Below are positions 25,729 to 39,478 of a stretch of DNA of 64,000 nt, piece after piece. The notes under the pieces are model-generated. The model was not told the DNA's origin, ran no database searches, and was given only the letters and a program-made list of their open reading frames with translations. The first letter of the stretch is position 1. The number at the start of each line of letters is the position of its first letter. This DNA is from Scylla paramamosain. Lineage: Eukaryota > Arthropoda > Malacostraca > Decapoda > Portunidae. The position numbers and the translations under genes are program-made. Location of the stretch: contig NC_087158.1 in NCBI RefSeq assembly GCF_035594125.1, positions 9,273,678 to 9,337,677 on the forward strand, given 5' to 3'.

Positions 25729-27801
25729 AAACCTTCCAAATCTTGGTTTAATACAGCTAGTTCTCGTGCTATACATGATAGAGAGGTAGCCCACAAGAGG
25801 TACTTAAGCCTTCCATCACCAGAATCTCATGCACTTTATATTTCTGCCCGGAACCATGCCAAGTCTGTTCTCCAACTAGCCAAAAACTCCTTCATTAACA
25901 GAATATGTCAAAACCTTTCAAGATCTAACTCTCCTCGTGATTTCTGGCAGCTAGCCAAAAATATCTCCAATAACTTTGCTTTTTCTTCTTTCCCTCCTCT
26001 ATTTCAACCAGATGGCACCACTGCTATCACATCTATTTCTAAAGCTGAACTCTTCACTCAAACCTTTGGTAAAAAACTCTACCTTGGACGGTTCTGATCT
26101 TGTTCCTCCCTCTCCTCCACCCTCTGACTACTTCATGCCACCTATTAAAATTCTTCGTAATGATGTTTTCCATGCCCTCGCTGGCCTAAACCCTCGGAAG
26201 GCTTACGGACCTAATGGGGTCCCTCCTATTGTTCTCCGAAACTGTGCCTCCGTGCTTGCACCTTGCCTAGTCAAACTCTTTCAGCTCTGTCAACATCTAC
26301 CTTTCCTTCTTGCTGGAAGTTTGCCTACATTCAACCTGTTCCTAAAAAGGATGACCGTTCTAATCCCTCAAACTACCGTCCTATTGCTTTAATTTCCTGC
26401 CTATCTAAAGTTTTTGAATCTTTCCTCAACAGGAAAATTCTTAAACATCTATCACTTCACAACCTTCTATCTGATCGCCAGTATGGGTTCCGTCAAGGCC
26501 GCTCTACTGGTGATCTTCTGGCTTTCCTTACTGAGTCTTGGTCATCCTCTTTTAGAGATTTTGGTGAAACTTTTGCAGTTGCCTTGGACATATCAAAAGC
26601 TTTTGATAGAGTCTGGCACAAAGCTTTGATTTCCAAACTACCCTCCTACGGTTTCTATCCTTCTCTCTGTAACTTCATCTGAAGTTTCCTTTCTGACCGT
26701 TCTATTGCTGCTGTGGTAGATGGCCACTGTTCTTCTCCTAAATCTATTAACAGTGGTGTTCCTCAGGGTTCTGTCCTGTCATCCACTCTCTTCTTATTAT
26801 TCATTAATGATCTTCTAAACCAAACTTCTTGTCCTATCCACTGCTACGCTGATGATACCACCCTGCACTCTTCTACGTCTTTTCATAAACGTCCAACCCT
26901 TCAGGAGGTAAACATATCACGCAGGGAAGCCACAGAACGCTTGACTTCTGATCTTTCTAAAATTTCTGATTGGGGCAGAGCAAACTTGGTATTGTTCAAT
27001 GCCTCAAAAACTCAATTCCTCCATCTATCAACTTGACACAACCTTCCAGACAACTATCCCCTCTTCTTCAATGACACTCAACTGTCCCCCTCTTCTACAC
27101 TGAACATCCTTGGTCTGTCCTTTACTTATAATCTGAACTGGAAACTTCACATCTCATCTCTAGCTAAAACAGGTTCTATGAAGTTAGGCATTCTGAGACA
27201 TCTCCGCCAGTTTTTCTCACCCCCTCAGCTGCTAACTCTGTACAAGGGCCTTATCCGTCCATGTATGGAGTATGCTTCACATGTCTGGGGGGGTTCCACT
27301 CATACTGCTCTTCTAGACAGGGTGGAATCAAAAGCTTTTTGTCTCATCAACTCCTCTCCTCTAACTGACTGTCTTCAGCCTCTCTCTCACCGCCGCAATG
27401 TTGCATATCTAGCTGTCTTCTACCGCTATTTTCATGCTAACTGCTCTTCTGATCTTGCTAACTGCATGCCTCCCCTCCTTCTGCGGCCTCGCTGCACAAG
27501 GCTTTCTTCTTTCTCTCACCCCTATTCTGTCCACCTCTCTAACACAAGAGTTAACCAGTATTCTCAATCATTCATCCCTTTCTCTGGTAAACTCTGGAAC
27601 TCCCTGCCTGCTTCTGTATTTCCACCTTCCTATGACTTGAATTCCTTCAGGAAGGAGGTTTCAAGACACTTATTCATCAATTTTTGACCACTGCTTTGAC
27701 CCTTTTATGGGACTGGCATTTCAGTGGGCATATTTTTTTTTATTGGATTTTTGTTGCCCTTGGCCAGTGTCATTCCTACATAAAAAAAAAAAAAAAAAAA
27801 A
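25729..27801 (+). mobile_element. Jockey-like LINE, 5'-truncated copy
   Basis: Begins in the endonuclease-RT linker ([20 protein letters not shown]), passes through the RT and ends in poly(A) at about 27782-27804. The 9-mer AAACCTTCC occurs at the left edge (25729-25737) and right after the tail (27802-27810). It may be a target duplication, but the family itself carries the same word there, so the left edge is uncertain. Confidence 0.88.
25976..27687 (+). pseudogene. Jockey-like reverse transcriptase, broken
   Basis: The RT is spread over several frames. 25976-26392 holds the linker; a deletion in the 'ctctgtc' repeat near 26287 shifts the frame. 26263-26682 holds NYRPIALISCLSKVFE and DISKAFDRVWHKAL, ended by a TGA at 26680-26682. 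26713-27036 holds SGVPQGSVLSSTLF and CYADDTTLHS. 27178-27687 holds HVWGGSTHTALLDRVESKAF. The catalytic YADD is present. Confidence 0.85.
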
Positions 27802-27810
27802 AAACCTTCC

Positions 27811-28791
27811 TCCACCCTCCTGCTAACACGTCAGGGGTGTATGGTGATCTACAATGATTCAGATGCACAAAGACAAGTTTGTGAGGACTTAAGACAACTG
27901 CACCTCCTCCCTTGTCCCCTACCAACCATTCATTCCTCCTGCAAGTCCTTTTTTAAACTGAATTCAGTGTCTCTCAGACTCCCACCCTTACAGCCTTACT
28001 TTTCATCATGTATTATACTTGTACTCTATAATCATTTTGCTTGCAAGCATATTTACAATACAACACAAGTACAATCTACAGTGCTTTATGTGACTAATCA
28101 GTGCTTGGATATGTTAAGTGTTACTGCTGGCATTTTCTTTTATTCACTGTCTTTGGTAGTGTCGGACGTGACTGAACATGTGGTGCATAAATTGTGCTTT
28201 ATTTTGCCTCTCAAGTGTTAATTATGCTTTCCAAATGGCCAATGAGCTCCAATGTGAATCCTAGCAGTAAGGATAAGTGAGCTAGAATACCAAAAACACT
28301 CCCAAAGACAGAAATTGTTAAGGAGCACAAGAGTGGTGAGTGAGTTACCCTCCCTGGTGCATTAACTATTGACTGGTGAGTGCTATGCACATTTTGTAAG
28401 CTTAATTTATGTGAAATTATGTTTTTTTATGCTATTTTCTCTTACAGGTTCCTCAGATTTTCCAGCTTTGGATGAAAGCAGCCAGATGTAAACACTGCAG
28501 TGCTCTGGTATTTCCAGCTATTTAACACCTACAGTATGGCCTAAACTATCAACCCTATACACAAGCTGGCTCCCAAGATGTGACCCCACATAATTAAGTG
28601 GTACAATGACCTATAATAGTTCTGGATGAGGTAAAATAGCTGCCCGCATTGCCATTCCTTCAAATGTGGATGACTCCACCATGACCTACTCTTCCTGGTG
28701 CTGACCAAAACAAACCCCACCAAGCATTATTGGATTAATCTCTCCTCTTTCCTGACTGCAGTCCTACTATTATAATACCAATACTAATACA
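27811..28791. other. No feature recognised
   Basis: Unassigned sequence; an open stretch at 27841-28221 has no recognisable similarity and ordinary AT-rich composition. Confidence 0.5.
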
Positions 28792-29585
28792 ATGCAATAC
28801 TGTCCCACACACTCCACTCTACCACCATGGTCAACACCAGGGAAAAAACAGTATCTGGCAGATGTGGCACCCCCCTCAGCTCCTGATCCCCAGCCTCCCA
28901 CAACACCTGCATCTCCCTCTGGTACAGTTGCCCAGTCTCCATCCACATCCATACAAGATATCTACAACAGTATTCAAGGTAAACTGAGTGGACTATTGCC
29001 AGAACTGAAGGCTGTTGTTAGTGCTGTTTTCAAGGCATCTGAGATTTTCACAAAAAACAAAGACCAAGAAATTAATCATCTAAAGACTAAAGTAACTGCC
29101 CTTGAAAATAGAGTTACACAGCTGGAGGACCATATAGATGATGTCAATCAATATGAGAGGCATGATACTATAATAATTAGTGGCTCTGACCTATCCCAAG
29201 AGACAAATGGTGAAAACATAACGTCAACACCATCAAATGCACAGTCAAAGTGAACATCTCGCCCTCTGAAATCAATGTAGCCCACAGACTTGGTAATAAT
29301 AACAAACTAAATATAACTGTGAAGCTTTGCAGCCAAACAAAAGAAAGATGAACTGATGAGTGCTTCTGTCACAGTTAACCCTAGTAGATTAATGAAAGCC
29401 TCACCGTCAAGCATCTCTCTATCTTCAAATCCATTTGGAATGTAAGAAAACAGAATAGGGACAAGTTCCAACAGTGCTATACCTGTGATGGAAAAATTTG
29501 TGTATAGCTCAGGAGTTCCACTGTAAAACACCACTGAAAATACCCCGAGCAACTTACTTGACATATTCCCTGCACTCAAGGACAA
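28792..29585 (+). pseudogene. LINE ORF1-like protein remnant
   Basis: Pro-rich N-terminus (PPSAPDPQPPTTPASPS), then a coiled-coil-like segment (EINHLKTKVTALENRVTQLE), then YERHDTIIISG, which starts the nucleic-acid-binding part in many LINE ORF1 proteins. Further homologous pieces follow in other frames to about 29540 (HRLGNNNKLN, then FKSIWNVRKQNRDKFQQ). The first frame closes at 29253, so it is broken. No matching RT lies directly downstream. Confidence 0.6.
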
Positions 29586-30053
<468 letters not shown>

Positions 30054-30056
30054 AAA

Positions 30057-30631
30057 TGTTAAGTATGCCAGTAGGACTCAGACCTGTTCAGCCCTCTCTA
30101 ACTGCTGCTGATGCTAGATCTTTGCCAGTCACTGCCTGTCAGGGTTTATGGCTATTAACACTGTTCACAACTTACTCAATCATGTGGGCCCAGTGTCAAG
30201 GGGCTCTGCAGGTCTTAAAGCTTGCACTCTGTTATCAGGGAGGAGGCAAAGGTGGGTGTAAGGGAAGTCATGTGCTTTTATTAAGCTTTGTCAGCTGTAC
30301 AAACACCACAAACTCTCGGGAGCAGACACAAACAAGGGGGCAGGTAATTAGGGGGGGAGAGCACATGTCCGTTTCTAACTCATCTCACAGCAACTGACAC
30401 AAGTCCGTGGGCCACATTCCCGATGATACCCACCTTGTAGGGTGATGCTATCTTCTCCCACTACTTTTGCCTGTCAACTCCCCATTGTTTGCTGCTCAGC
30501 CAAACTTCCCGCACACACTCATACACTCTCACAATAACACTACATGCCTCATTTACAAAATAAATACTTGATAATACATATACATTACCTACAGTAGTAT
30601 TGGCCTTCTGGCCACCTATGCAACACTGTCT
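30057..30631 (-). repeat. Putative LTR of the minus-strand gypsy remnant
   Basis: On the minus strand it begins TGTTGCATAGG just after a purine-rich stretch 'ttaagaaggagacag' and ends CATACTTAACA (TG...CA, about 575 bases). AATAAA lies inside near 30275. It sits on the 3' side of the gypsy fragment at 31013-34440. No second LTR is available to confirm the ends. Confidence 0.55.
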
Positions 30632-30894
30632 CCTTCTTAAGGTGGGGTTGTCTTGCCAAACACACTAACTTAAACAAACAAAAATACAGACATAAATAAA
30701 AAATATAAGAGAAACAAAGCAAATAAAAATAAAACAATACAGAGGGCAGGTTATATCTCTATTACATACTATACCAGCTAGTGATTGGTGTCTTGGTCAA
30801 GTTTTATTTTCTTCACTTCTTTCCATGTCTTTACTTTCACTCACATTGCTACCATTGTCACTGGCAGTCCAGTACACCCAGACCTGTTTCTTCA

Positions 30895-31012
30895 GTGTCA
30901 CTATCATGATTACTATCAGTGTCACTACCACAGTCATTGTCACCATCACAATCAGCACCAGTGTCACTATCACTGTCACTGTTACTATCACAATCACTAT
31001 CAGTGTCACTTT
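30895..31012 (-). repeat. Degenerate Ser/Asp-coding minisatellite
   Basis: Units of 'cactatcagtgt' type. One minus-strand frame reads a run of Ser-Asp pairs, followed by DTEETGLGVLDCQ and a stop. It joins abruptly to the gypsy RT at about 31013. It could be a low-complexity polyprotein tail or slippage at a deletion junction. Confidence 0.65.
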
Positions 31013-31019
31013 TTCAGGC

Positions 31020-31928
31020 TGAGTTTCAGGCCAGCAGTCTTCAAATGACAGAGCACCTTGGTCAGCCATACCAGCTCCTTCTCAAAGGTGTTTCCAAACA
31101 CTAACATGTCATCAAGATACATTAATGCTGCCTTCCACTACATGCCTTCCAACACACACTCCATTAGCTGCTTAAAACAACCAGGAGCATTACACAACCC
31201 AAATGGTATAACACTGAAATACCACAGTCCCTGACTAAAGGAGAAAGCTGTTTTTACCTTATCTTCTGGTGCCATCTCAACCTGGTGATATCCTGACTTA
31301 AATCCACTGTACTCTACTAAGCACATCAATTCTGGGCCATGAGCATATGACTCATGGCCTTTGGGATCCTTTTCAGGGACTTTTGGGACCCATCAGTGAC
31401 AGTGACAGCATTCAGGGTCCAGTAATCTACACAGAATCACTTACTCCCATCTTTGTCACTAGCACCACAGGTGAGCACAATGAAGTTTGAGTCCTCTATC
31501 ACTCCTACTGCTTCCATTTCTTGGACTGCCTGTTGCATTTCTTCCCACTTCACTGGAGGAACTCGATGAAGTGCCTGCTTAATGGAAGGACTGTCACAAG
31601 TATAAATGTGATGATGAACCAGTGAAGTGTGCCCCAAATCCATGTCTCTACTGCTAAATACATCAACATACTGGACGAGTAACTTTCTCACTTTATCTGC
31701 CTGGTCAGCCATCAACTGTTTTGTGCTCCTCTCCACTAAATCCTCCAGATACTCAGGCAAACCCTCTTTCTTCTGGTCAGATTCCTCCTTTGCCTCCTTC
31801 TGTACATCAGGTTCATATTGTGTTGAGGTGGTGGCGGTAGTAGTGCCAGCATTCGTGGTAACAATAGCAGTGCACACCAGCTTCTTATGGAACTGATGGA
31901 ACCAGACCTGCCTGCTTCCTTCTGTCAC
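31020..31928 (-). pseudogene. Gypsy RT remnant
   Basis: 31437-31928 has the N-terminal RT connector (FSSRDMDLGHTSLVHHHIY, then MQQAVQEMEAVGVIEDS). 31138-31329 has the palm (SGYHQVEMAPEDKVKTAFSF, then VIPFGLCNAPGCFKQLM). The catalytic part follows near 31110, where a stop precedes the Asp pair (DDMLVFGNTFEK). Several stops separate these blocks; non-functional. Confidence 0.85.
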
Positions 31929-32034
31929 TGGTTTGTCTCATATGAGTTGCTAGGATGTGGCTGCATATGACTCATGGCCTTTGGGATCCTTTACCTTTCC
32001 CACCATGGCATGTCCTCCAGGATTCAGGAGCACC

Positions 32035-32660
32035 TCATGACCCCTCACTGACATCCTTCCACTGTGGAGGTCTACATGCCTCCACACAGCTCAGGTAGTC
32101 CAGCCCCAACAAGCACAAATCTTGCATTGCTGCCACATATGCAGGCAGATGCTCAATCACCATGCCTACTGTTAGATTCACCCACACTAGCCTATTCATG
32201 GGTGCATAGTCCCCACTGACTCCACAAAGTTGCTGTCCTGCTCTGTTAACACCATGATCTGGTAACAGATCCTCACAAATGAAAGTTTTCTCAGCTCCAG
32301 GCATCCATTGATGATTCCTATTACTGTTATGGCCACAGTTGCCACTGCCTGCTGACACCTTACATGCTTCAAGGCATCTGGGTTCTCAGCTGGGTGGCTG
32401 CTTCTGCTCCCAGCTTGACTGTGTTTCCTGTCACCACCTGACTGGGCTGCTGACACTCCTTGGTAGCATGCCCGCTTTCTCCACAGCTCCAGCAGTGTGG
32501 TGTGAATGCAGAATGGCAGTGATCCTCCATGGAGCGAGAACAGTGTCAGCATTGGTACATCTTGTGCCCTATTTGCCCACAGTTAAAGCAGGCTCCTTTA
32601 GAGGCACCAGGGCTCACTTGCTTGGCTGGGGTGAGGAGCAGTCAGTCTGCACTCACCTTG
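32035..32660 (-). pseudogene. Gypsy gag zinc knuckles and protease-like region
   Basis: Two CCHC-type knuckles are readable in the minus strand: CFNCGQIGHKMYQC near 32590-32550 and CWSCGESGHATKEC near 32490-32450. Downstream, in other frames, lies a stretch with LPAYVAAMQDLCLLGLDYL. This matches the C-terminal side of a retroviral-type protease ('lGlDyL'). Frameshifted. Confidence 0.7.
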
Positions 32661-32738
32661 CTCTAACATAGCATATGTGACCTGTCATCTCAGTGGTGTG
32701 GCATATGTAGAAGGGGCTTGGCATGGTGGTGGCGGTTA

Positions 32739-33690
32739 CCGTATTTTACAGCTTATAAGACGCTGCACCGTGGAAGACGCACCCTAATATTTGAAAGAGA
32801 TTTCTAAGAAAAAAAGTTATTCTCATACAAGAACACATTCACCATAAACCCCACCACCAAACACTAAAACATAAGAAACAAGGAGTCTACAAGACTGCCT
32901 CTTACCAGAAATTTACAAGCAGTCCATCTCTTGTTATTGTTGTTGTTGTTAAGGGTTGCGACGAATTGTATGATCCTATGAGCTGTGGAGGGATCCATGT
33001 CTTGTCCTCATAAGCTCCTATGAGCTGTGAAGGGATGCATGTTTTGTTCTCATAAGCGTTGCAGTTGCTTAGTCTTCTTGAGGAAGGGACGAGTGTGGTG
33101 AAGAGCTGTTGATTGCACCAAGGGTAGTAAAGCTCTGGAGCAAGGTTCCGGCGGTGGAGGTGAGCGGCGAGAGTTGTTTTGCCAATACAGAGACGCGTGA
33201 CTTTTGCAATGGCAAAAGAGTGTGAGCAAACGTTTTGTTTATGCTTCGAACATAGTGTGAGCAAACATTTTATATATTTCGAGCATAGTAAAAGCAAACG
33301 TTTTATATGATTCGAATCAAGATCAAGAGTGGGAAGGCTGCCGCCTGCCGCTGCCAGTAACATAATAAACAGAGCGTGCTACAGGGCAGAGGTTATGCTT
33401 AAGGCTAAGCTTGTGGTTCAGCTCCAGATAGGATTATGGTATTGGAAATACTTGTAACAGCTAAGTACTGAGTTTACATCATATAAAAGGTTGAATTAAA
33501 TAGTACTTAATCTAACATCATAGCGTAATGACTCATCATACAAATCCATGTTGGTATCAGTCAAGTGTACAAGCTCCCTTGAGCCTGGGTGTTGCCTCAC
33601 AATACAACATTCGTCTTGGAAGACGCACTAGTATTTTTCAGGGTATTTTTTTGGAAAAAAAAAGTGCGTCTTATAAGCCGTAAAATACGG
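32739..33690. mobile_element. TIR transposon (CCGTATTTTAC family), non-autonomous
   Basis: 952 bases. The left end 'CCGTATTTTACAGCTTATAA' and the inverted right end match over about 25 bases with one mismatch; TA lies on both sides (32737-32738 and 33691-33692). The minus strand has an open stretch of 153 codons (32902-33363) that was not recognised as a transposase. Internal tandem repeats: a ~43-base unit twice (about 32970-33055) and a ~34-base unit three times (about 33222-33322). Inserted in the gag of the gypsy remnant. Confidence 0.85.
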
Positions 33691-33699
33691 TATAAGGAA

Positions 33700-34330
33700 T
33701 GCCTTGAATTCCTCAGTGTGCACTAAGGTTTCCTGCATATTCCTTGGTGCTGCCTACTTCACATGGACATGCAGCTGGCAGTTACAAAGGGCATCCACAA
33801 AGCAGTCCTTTGGTAACATGCCACCATCGGGTAAGTCCCTCGCACCAGTAATTCCACGTCCTGTGCCAGGAAGGGTTGAGGCTCATCCTTCCTCCACCTC
33901 CTGGTCTTCAGCTGGGCATAGTACACTTTGGCCACTGCCAATGCCTGAACCGACAGTGGAGGGCTCCCACCACGTTGGAATATGATTGCAGCTGTGTGGT
34001 GGTTAAGTGCTCCAGCATCTCCACCACCACTCCCTTTAAACCTGTTGCTAGCTGATCTTCTCAGCATTTAACCAGCCCTGTATGGATGCTGCTACCTCAA
34101 AATCTGCCTAGTAGGCATTACAAGACATCTTACCATCGTATTCAGTGAGTTTTTTCTCTGGCGAGGATGTTCTTAGCACTGGGAGGAGTCTTGGATCTAG
34201 ATTACAGCTGTCTGCCAACAGCAGCTTTGGCGCCAAGCATGGAAAATGCACCAAAACTCACCCACATGGTCTCAAATGATGCCCTCAGTTCTTCATGCCA
34301 AAAGCAGCATCTCTTCCAGCATAGAGCAGC
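33700..34330 (-). pseudogene. Gypsy gag (capsid region) remnant
   Basis: Readable pieces: ALAVAKVYYAQLKTRRWRKD, then DVELLVRGTYPMVA and AAPRNMQETLVHTEEFKAF, in shifted frames. They are separated from the zinc knuckles by the TIR insertion 32739-33690. Confidence 0.65.
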
Positions 34331-34445
34331 CAGGTGGTGAGCAAGGGAAGTGTGCTGTCAAACACTCACTATGACTGGTCCGGCTGCTCCCCGCCTCTGG
34401 TACACCCCACAGGGGAGGAAACTCCTGCCTCCCCAGCAGTCAGAA

Positions 34446-36850
<2,405 letters not shown>

Positions 36851-37156
36851 TACTGTATATTTTGGCAGATAAGACAACTTTCAGATAAAAAAAAAAAAAT
36901 TAATGGTTTTAGCTGATATTGGTGGTACACAACAACACCCAAACTACCAAACCAACTGTGGTGAAGTTTAGATCAGTGAGCACCAGAAAACTGAGATGGT
37001 GATATACCAGCATGATGAATAAAATACCTTGAATGTATTACCGGTAATAAGGTACCATCTTCAAGTGCAAAACTAAACCTACAAAAAAATTCTCACCAGG
37101 TGTTTTTTTTACATTTTCACAAAAAAGGATGGATGGACGAAGATGGTGTAAAATTA
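36851..37156. other. Possible TIR-element fragment
   Basis: 'ctgtatattttggcagataa' at 36856 resembles the left ends of the CCATATTTG/CTGTATTTG family. No inverted partner was seen. Confidence 0.35.
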
Positions 37157-37336
37157 CTGTATTTGCCGGCATATTACATGTACCACTGCATAAGACACAT
37201 GTCTATTTTACAAATATGTTTTGTGGAAAAATTTTTTACTATATTTAATCATAAAGTTATTGAAAAAAGATGCAGTGTATTTACCTAGTTGTGGTTTACA
37301 GGAGGAGAGTAATCTTGTAGTATTCCGTCTCTATAT

Positions 37337-38781
37337 CTATCCAGTCCTTCTATGAGGAAAACTATACTTCTTGATGTCTCTTCTACAGTTAACTTTTTTC
37401 AACTTCTTATTGTGTTCTCTTGTACTCTGCATGTCTAAATTTATAAAACATTTTTTGTCCACATTTTCCATACCATTTATCATTCTATAGATGTTTATTA
37501 AATCTCCTCTCTCTCTCCTATTTTCAGGGGTAGGAATTTCCAACATTTTTAATCTCTTCATGGGTTGACTGGTTCAACTCTGGAACCATCTTAGTGACTG
37601 CTCTTTGTACTCCTTTTAATTTTACAACATTCCTCTTTGTATGAGACCACACCACAGCTGCATATTCCAGTCTTGGTCTTATCATGAAAATCAACAACTT
37701 TTTTATCATTCTTTCATCCAAATATGAGAATGCCACTTTTACTCTTTTTAACAAATTCGTCTCTCCAGTAATTCTATCAGTGTGTCTGTCCATTGTCCGA
37801 TTTTCAGTAACTGTTACTCCCAAACCCACTTCCTCTTTTGATTTCTGTAACTTCACACCATCCATCTCATAATGATATTGTATTCTTTTCTTACTCTTAC
37901 CAAACTCCATTACTTTACATTTATTCAAATTGAACTCCATTTGACTATATGATCTTGCAGTATCATATAGTCATTTACATTTTCTAGCCTTCTCATCAGC
38001 TTAGTATCATCTGCAAATAAGTGCATATAACTATCTATTTCTTTGTTTATGTCATTCATATATACTATAAACATCGGTCCCAACACTGACCCCTGTGGGA
38101 CACCACTAGTTACTTTCAGCCAAGATGAATTCTGGTCTTGTATTACTGTTCTCATCTTTCTATCATCCAGATAATCCTCCATCCACTCCAGCAGTCTTCT
38201 TCCAATTTTTCCATAATTTTTTATCTTCCATAGTAATTTTTGATGTGGTACTTTGTCAAACGCTTTCTTCAAGTCTAAGTAGACACCATCCACCCATCTG
38301 TCTCTCTCCTGCACAATATTAACTACCATTGAATAAAAGGACAATAAGTTCATGGAACATGATATTCCCCTCCTAAATCCAAATTGACAATTTACCAAAA
38401 CTTTAACTCTTTCCAAGTGTTCCATCCATCTTTCCTTTATCGTTCTTTCACATATTTTTCCTACAACACTAGTCAAGGATACTGGTCCATAATTTAGTGG
38501 ACTTTCCTTATTTCCTTCTTTGAATATTGGTGTAATATTTGCTCTCTTCCAATCTTTCAGTACTCTTCTCTGTGATAATGATGTCACCACTAGACTAAAT
38601 TTTATCAGCCAGTTGTTCTCTACATTCCTTCAATATCCAGTTTGATACTCCATCTGGACCAGTTGCTTTATGTACATCAAGTTCTTCCATCATCTTAAGT
38701 ATTTCCTCATAACTGACTGGGACTGTACTTAGTATATTCCTCACCAACTTATCCCTTCCAACATCAAACTCCCCTTCCACA
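37337..38781 (-). pseudogene. LINE A reverse transcriptase
   Basis: 37925-38590 is a 221-codon open stretch with WKRANITPIFKEGNKESPLN, KKAFDKVPHQKLLWKI, SGVPQGSVLGP and the catalytic FADDTK. 37524-37940 holds FNLNKCKVMEFGKSKKRIQ and RPRLEYAAVVWSH. 37337-37561 holds the C-terminal RRERGDLINIYRMINGM. Upstream, 38595-38781 holds ATGPDGVSNWILKECREQL. Stops at about 38592 and frameshifts near 37930 and 37560 break it. Confidence 0.85.
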
Positions 38782-38864
38782 GTAATTTTACTTCGGCAAA
38801 TCACTTGTCTGCTAGATGGTGCCGTTCACATGAGATACACTACACTTCGCCACACAGTCAGTTA
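38782..38864 (+). repeat. DIRS left inverted terminal repeat
   Basis: Starts GTAATTTTACTTCGGCAAAT. The inner part, 'gtctgctagatgg...cacatgagatacac', is an inverted match to the right end; the outer 50-odd bases are matched perfectly, inverted, at 43731-43784. Confidence 0.9.
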
Positions 38865-38982
38865 CTACGCAGACACCACACAAGTCGGACGTCAGTCCCG
38901 CCTCCTGTTCTGTTGTTACGACTTCTGTTATCGAGGAGTGATAGGAATATTACAGTTTTCTTGTTTGGATTGTGTATTATGA

Positions 38983-39217
38983 TTTCCATTACCTGTTATA
39001 AGGGTGGAATATTGTCTTTAGTTATCCGTTACCTGATTATAGGGCGGAGTATTGCCTATGGATATCCGTTACCTGATAAGGGCGGAGTGTTGCCTATTTG
39101 AATCCGTTACCTGATTTAAGGGCGGATTATGGACTATAAATATCCGTTACCTTGTATAAGGGCGGATTATTGGTTATATGATATCCGTTACTTGGTATAA
39201 GGCGGATTATTGGCAAA
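38983..39217 (+). repeat. Minisatellite in DIRS 5' leader
   Basis: About six imperfect tandem copies of a ~39-base unit with core 'atccgttacctg' and 'taagggcggattattgg'. It lies between the left terminal repeat and gag, and may act in the leader transcript or as promoter repeats. Confidence 0.85.
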
Positions 39218-39478
39218 TATTTTATGCTATATATATATAACAATATTTGGGCACTCTCGTGAGCCGACATAGGTGCGAGATGGTTCCATCTTGTTACCCA
39301 TTATTGGGGCAAGAGGAATATTGCCTTATTTACAAGCCTGGGGGCATTTGACTTCCCAGATTACTATAAGGAAGGAGTTTTTGATTTAAAGTTACCCTGT
39401 GTGTGAGTTTAAGGCACCCGTGGGGTTATAAAAGGAACTGCTGTTAAAAGGGGTGGCATCTTGTTAACATTAGCCGCC

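Larger units (their letters stand above)
31013..34440 (-). mobile_element. Decayed Ty3/gypsy element (gag to RT), nested TIR element inside
   Basis: Minus strand. In coding order: gag pieces (34330-33700), gag zinc knuckles (about 32640-32460), protease-like region (32360-32035), connector and RT start (31928-31437), RT palm (31330-31020). RNase H and integrase are missing; the RT passes directly into the minisatellite at 31012. A TIR transposon occupies 32739-33690. It is unrelated in sequence to the intact gypsy at 11848-16720. Confidence 0.8.

Noticed and set aside
30785..31069. Val-Ile-Thr-rich protein frames on both strands
   Set aside because: They arise from the imperfect 'cactatcagtgt' minisatellite; only the Ser-Asp reading continues into neighbouring coding sequence, and even that is uncertain.
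36851..37190. Complete TIR element between the two 'ctgtat' ends at 36856 and 37157
   Set aside because: Both ends are in the same orientation, so they cannot be the two ends of one element.
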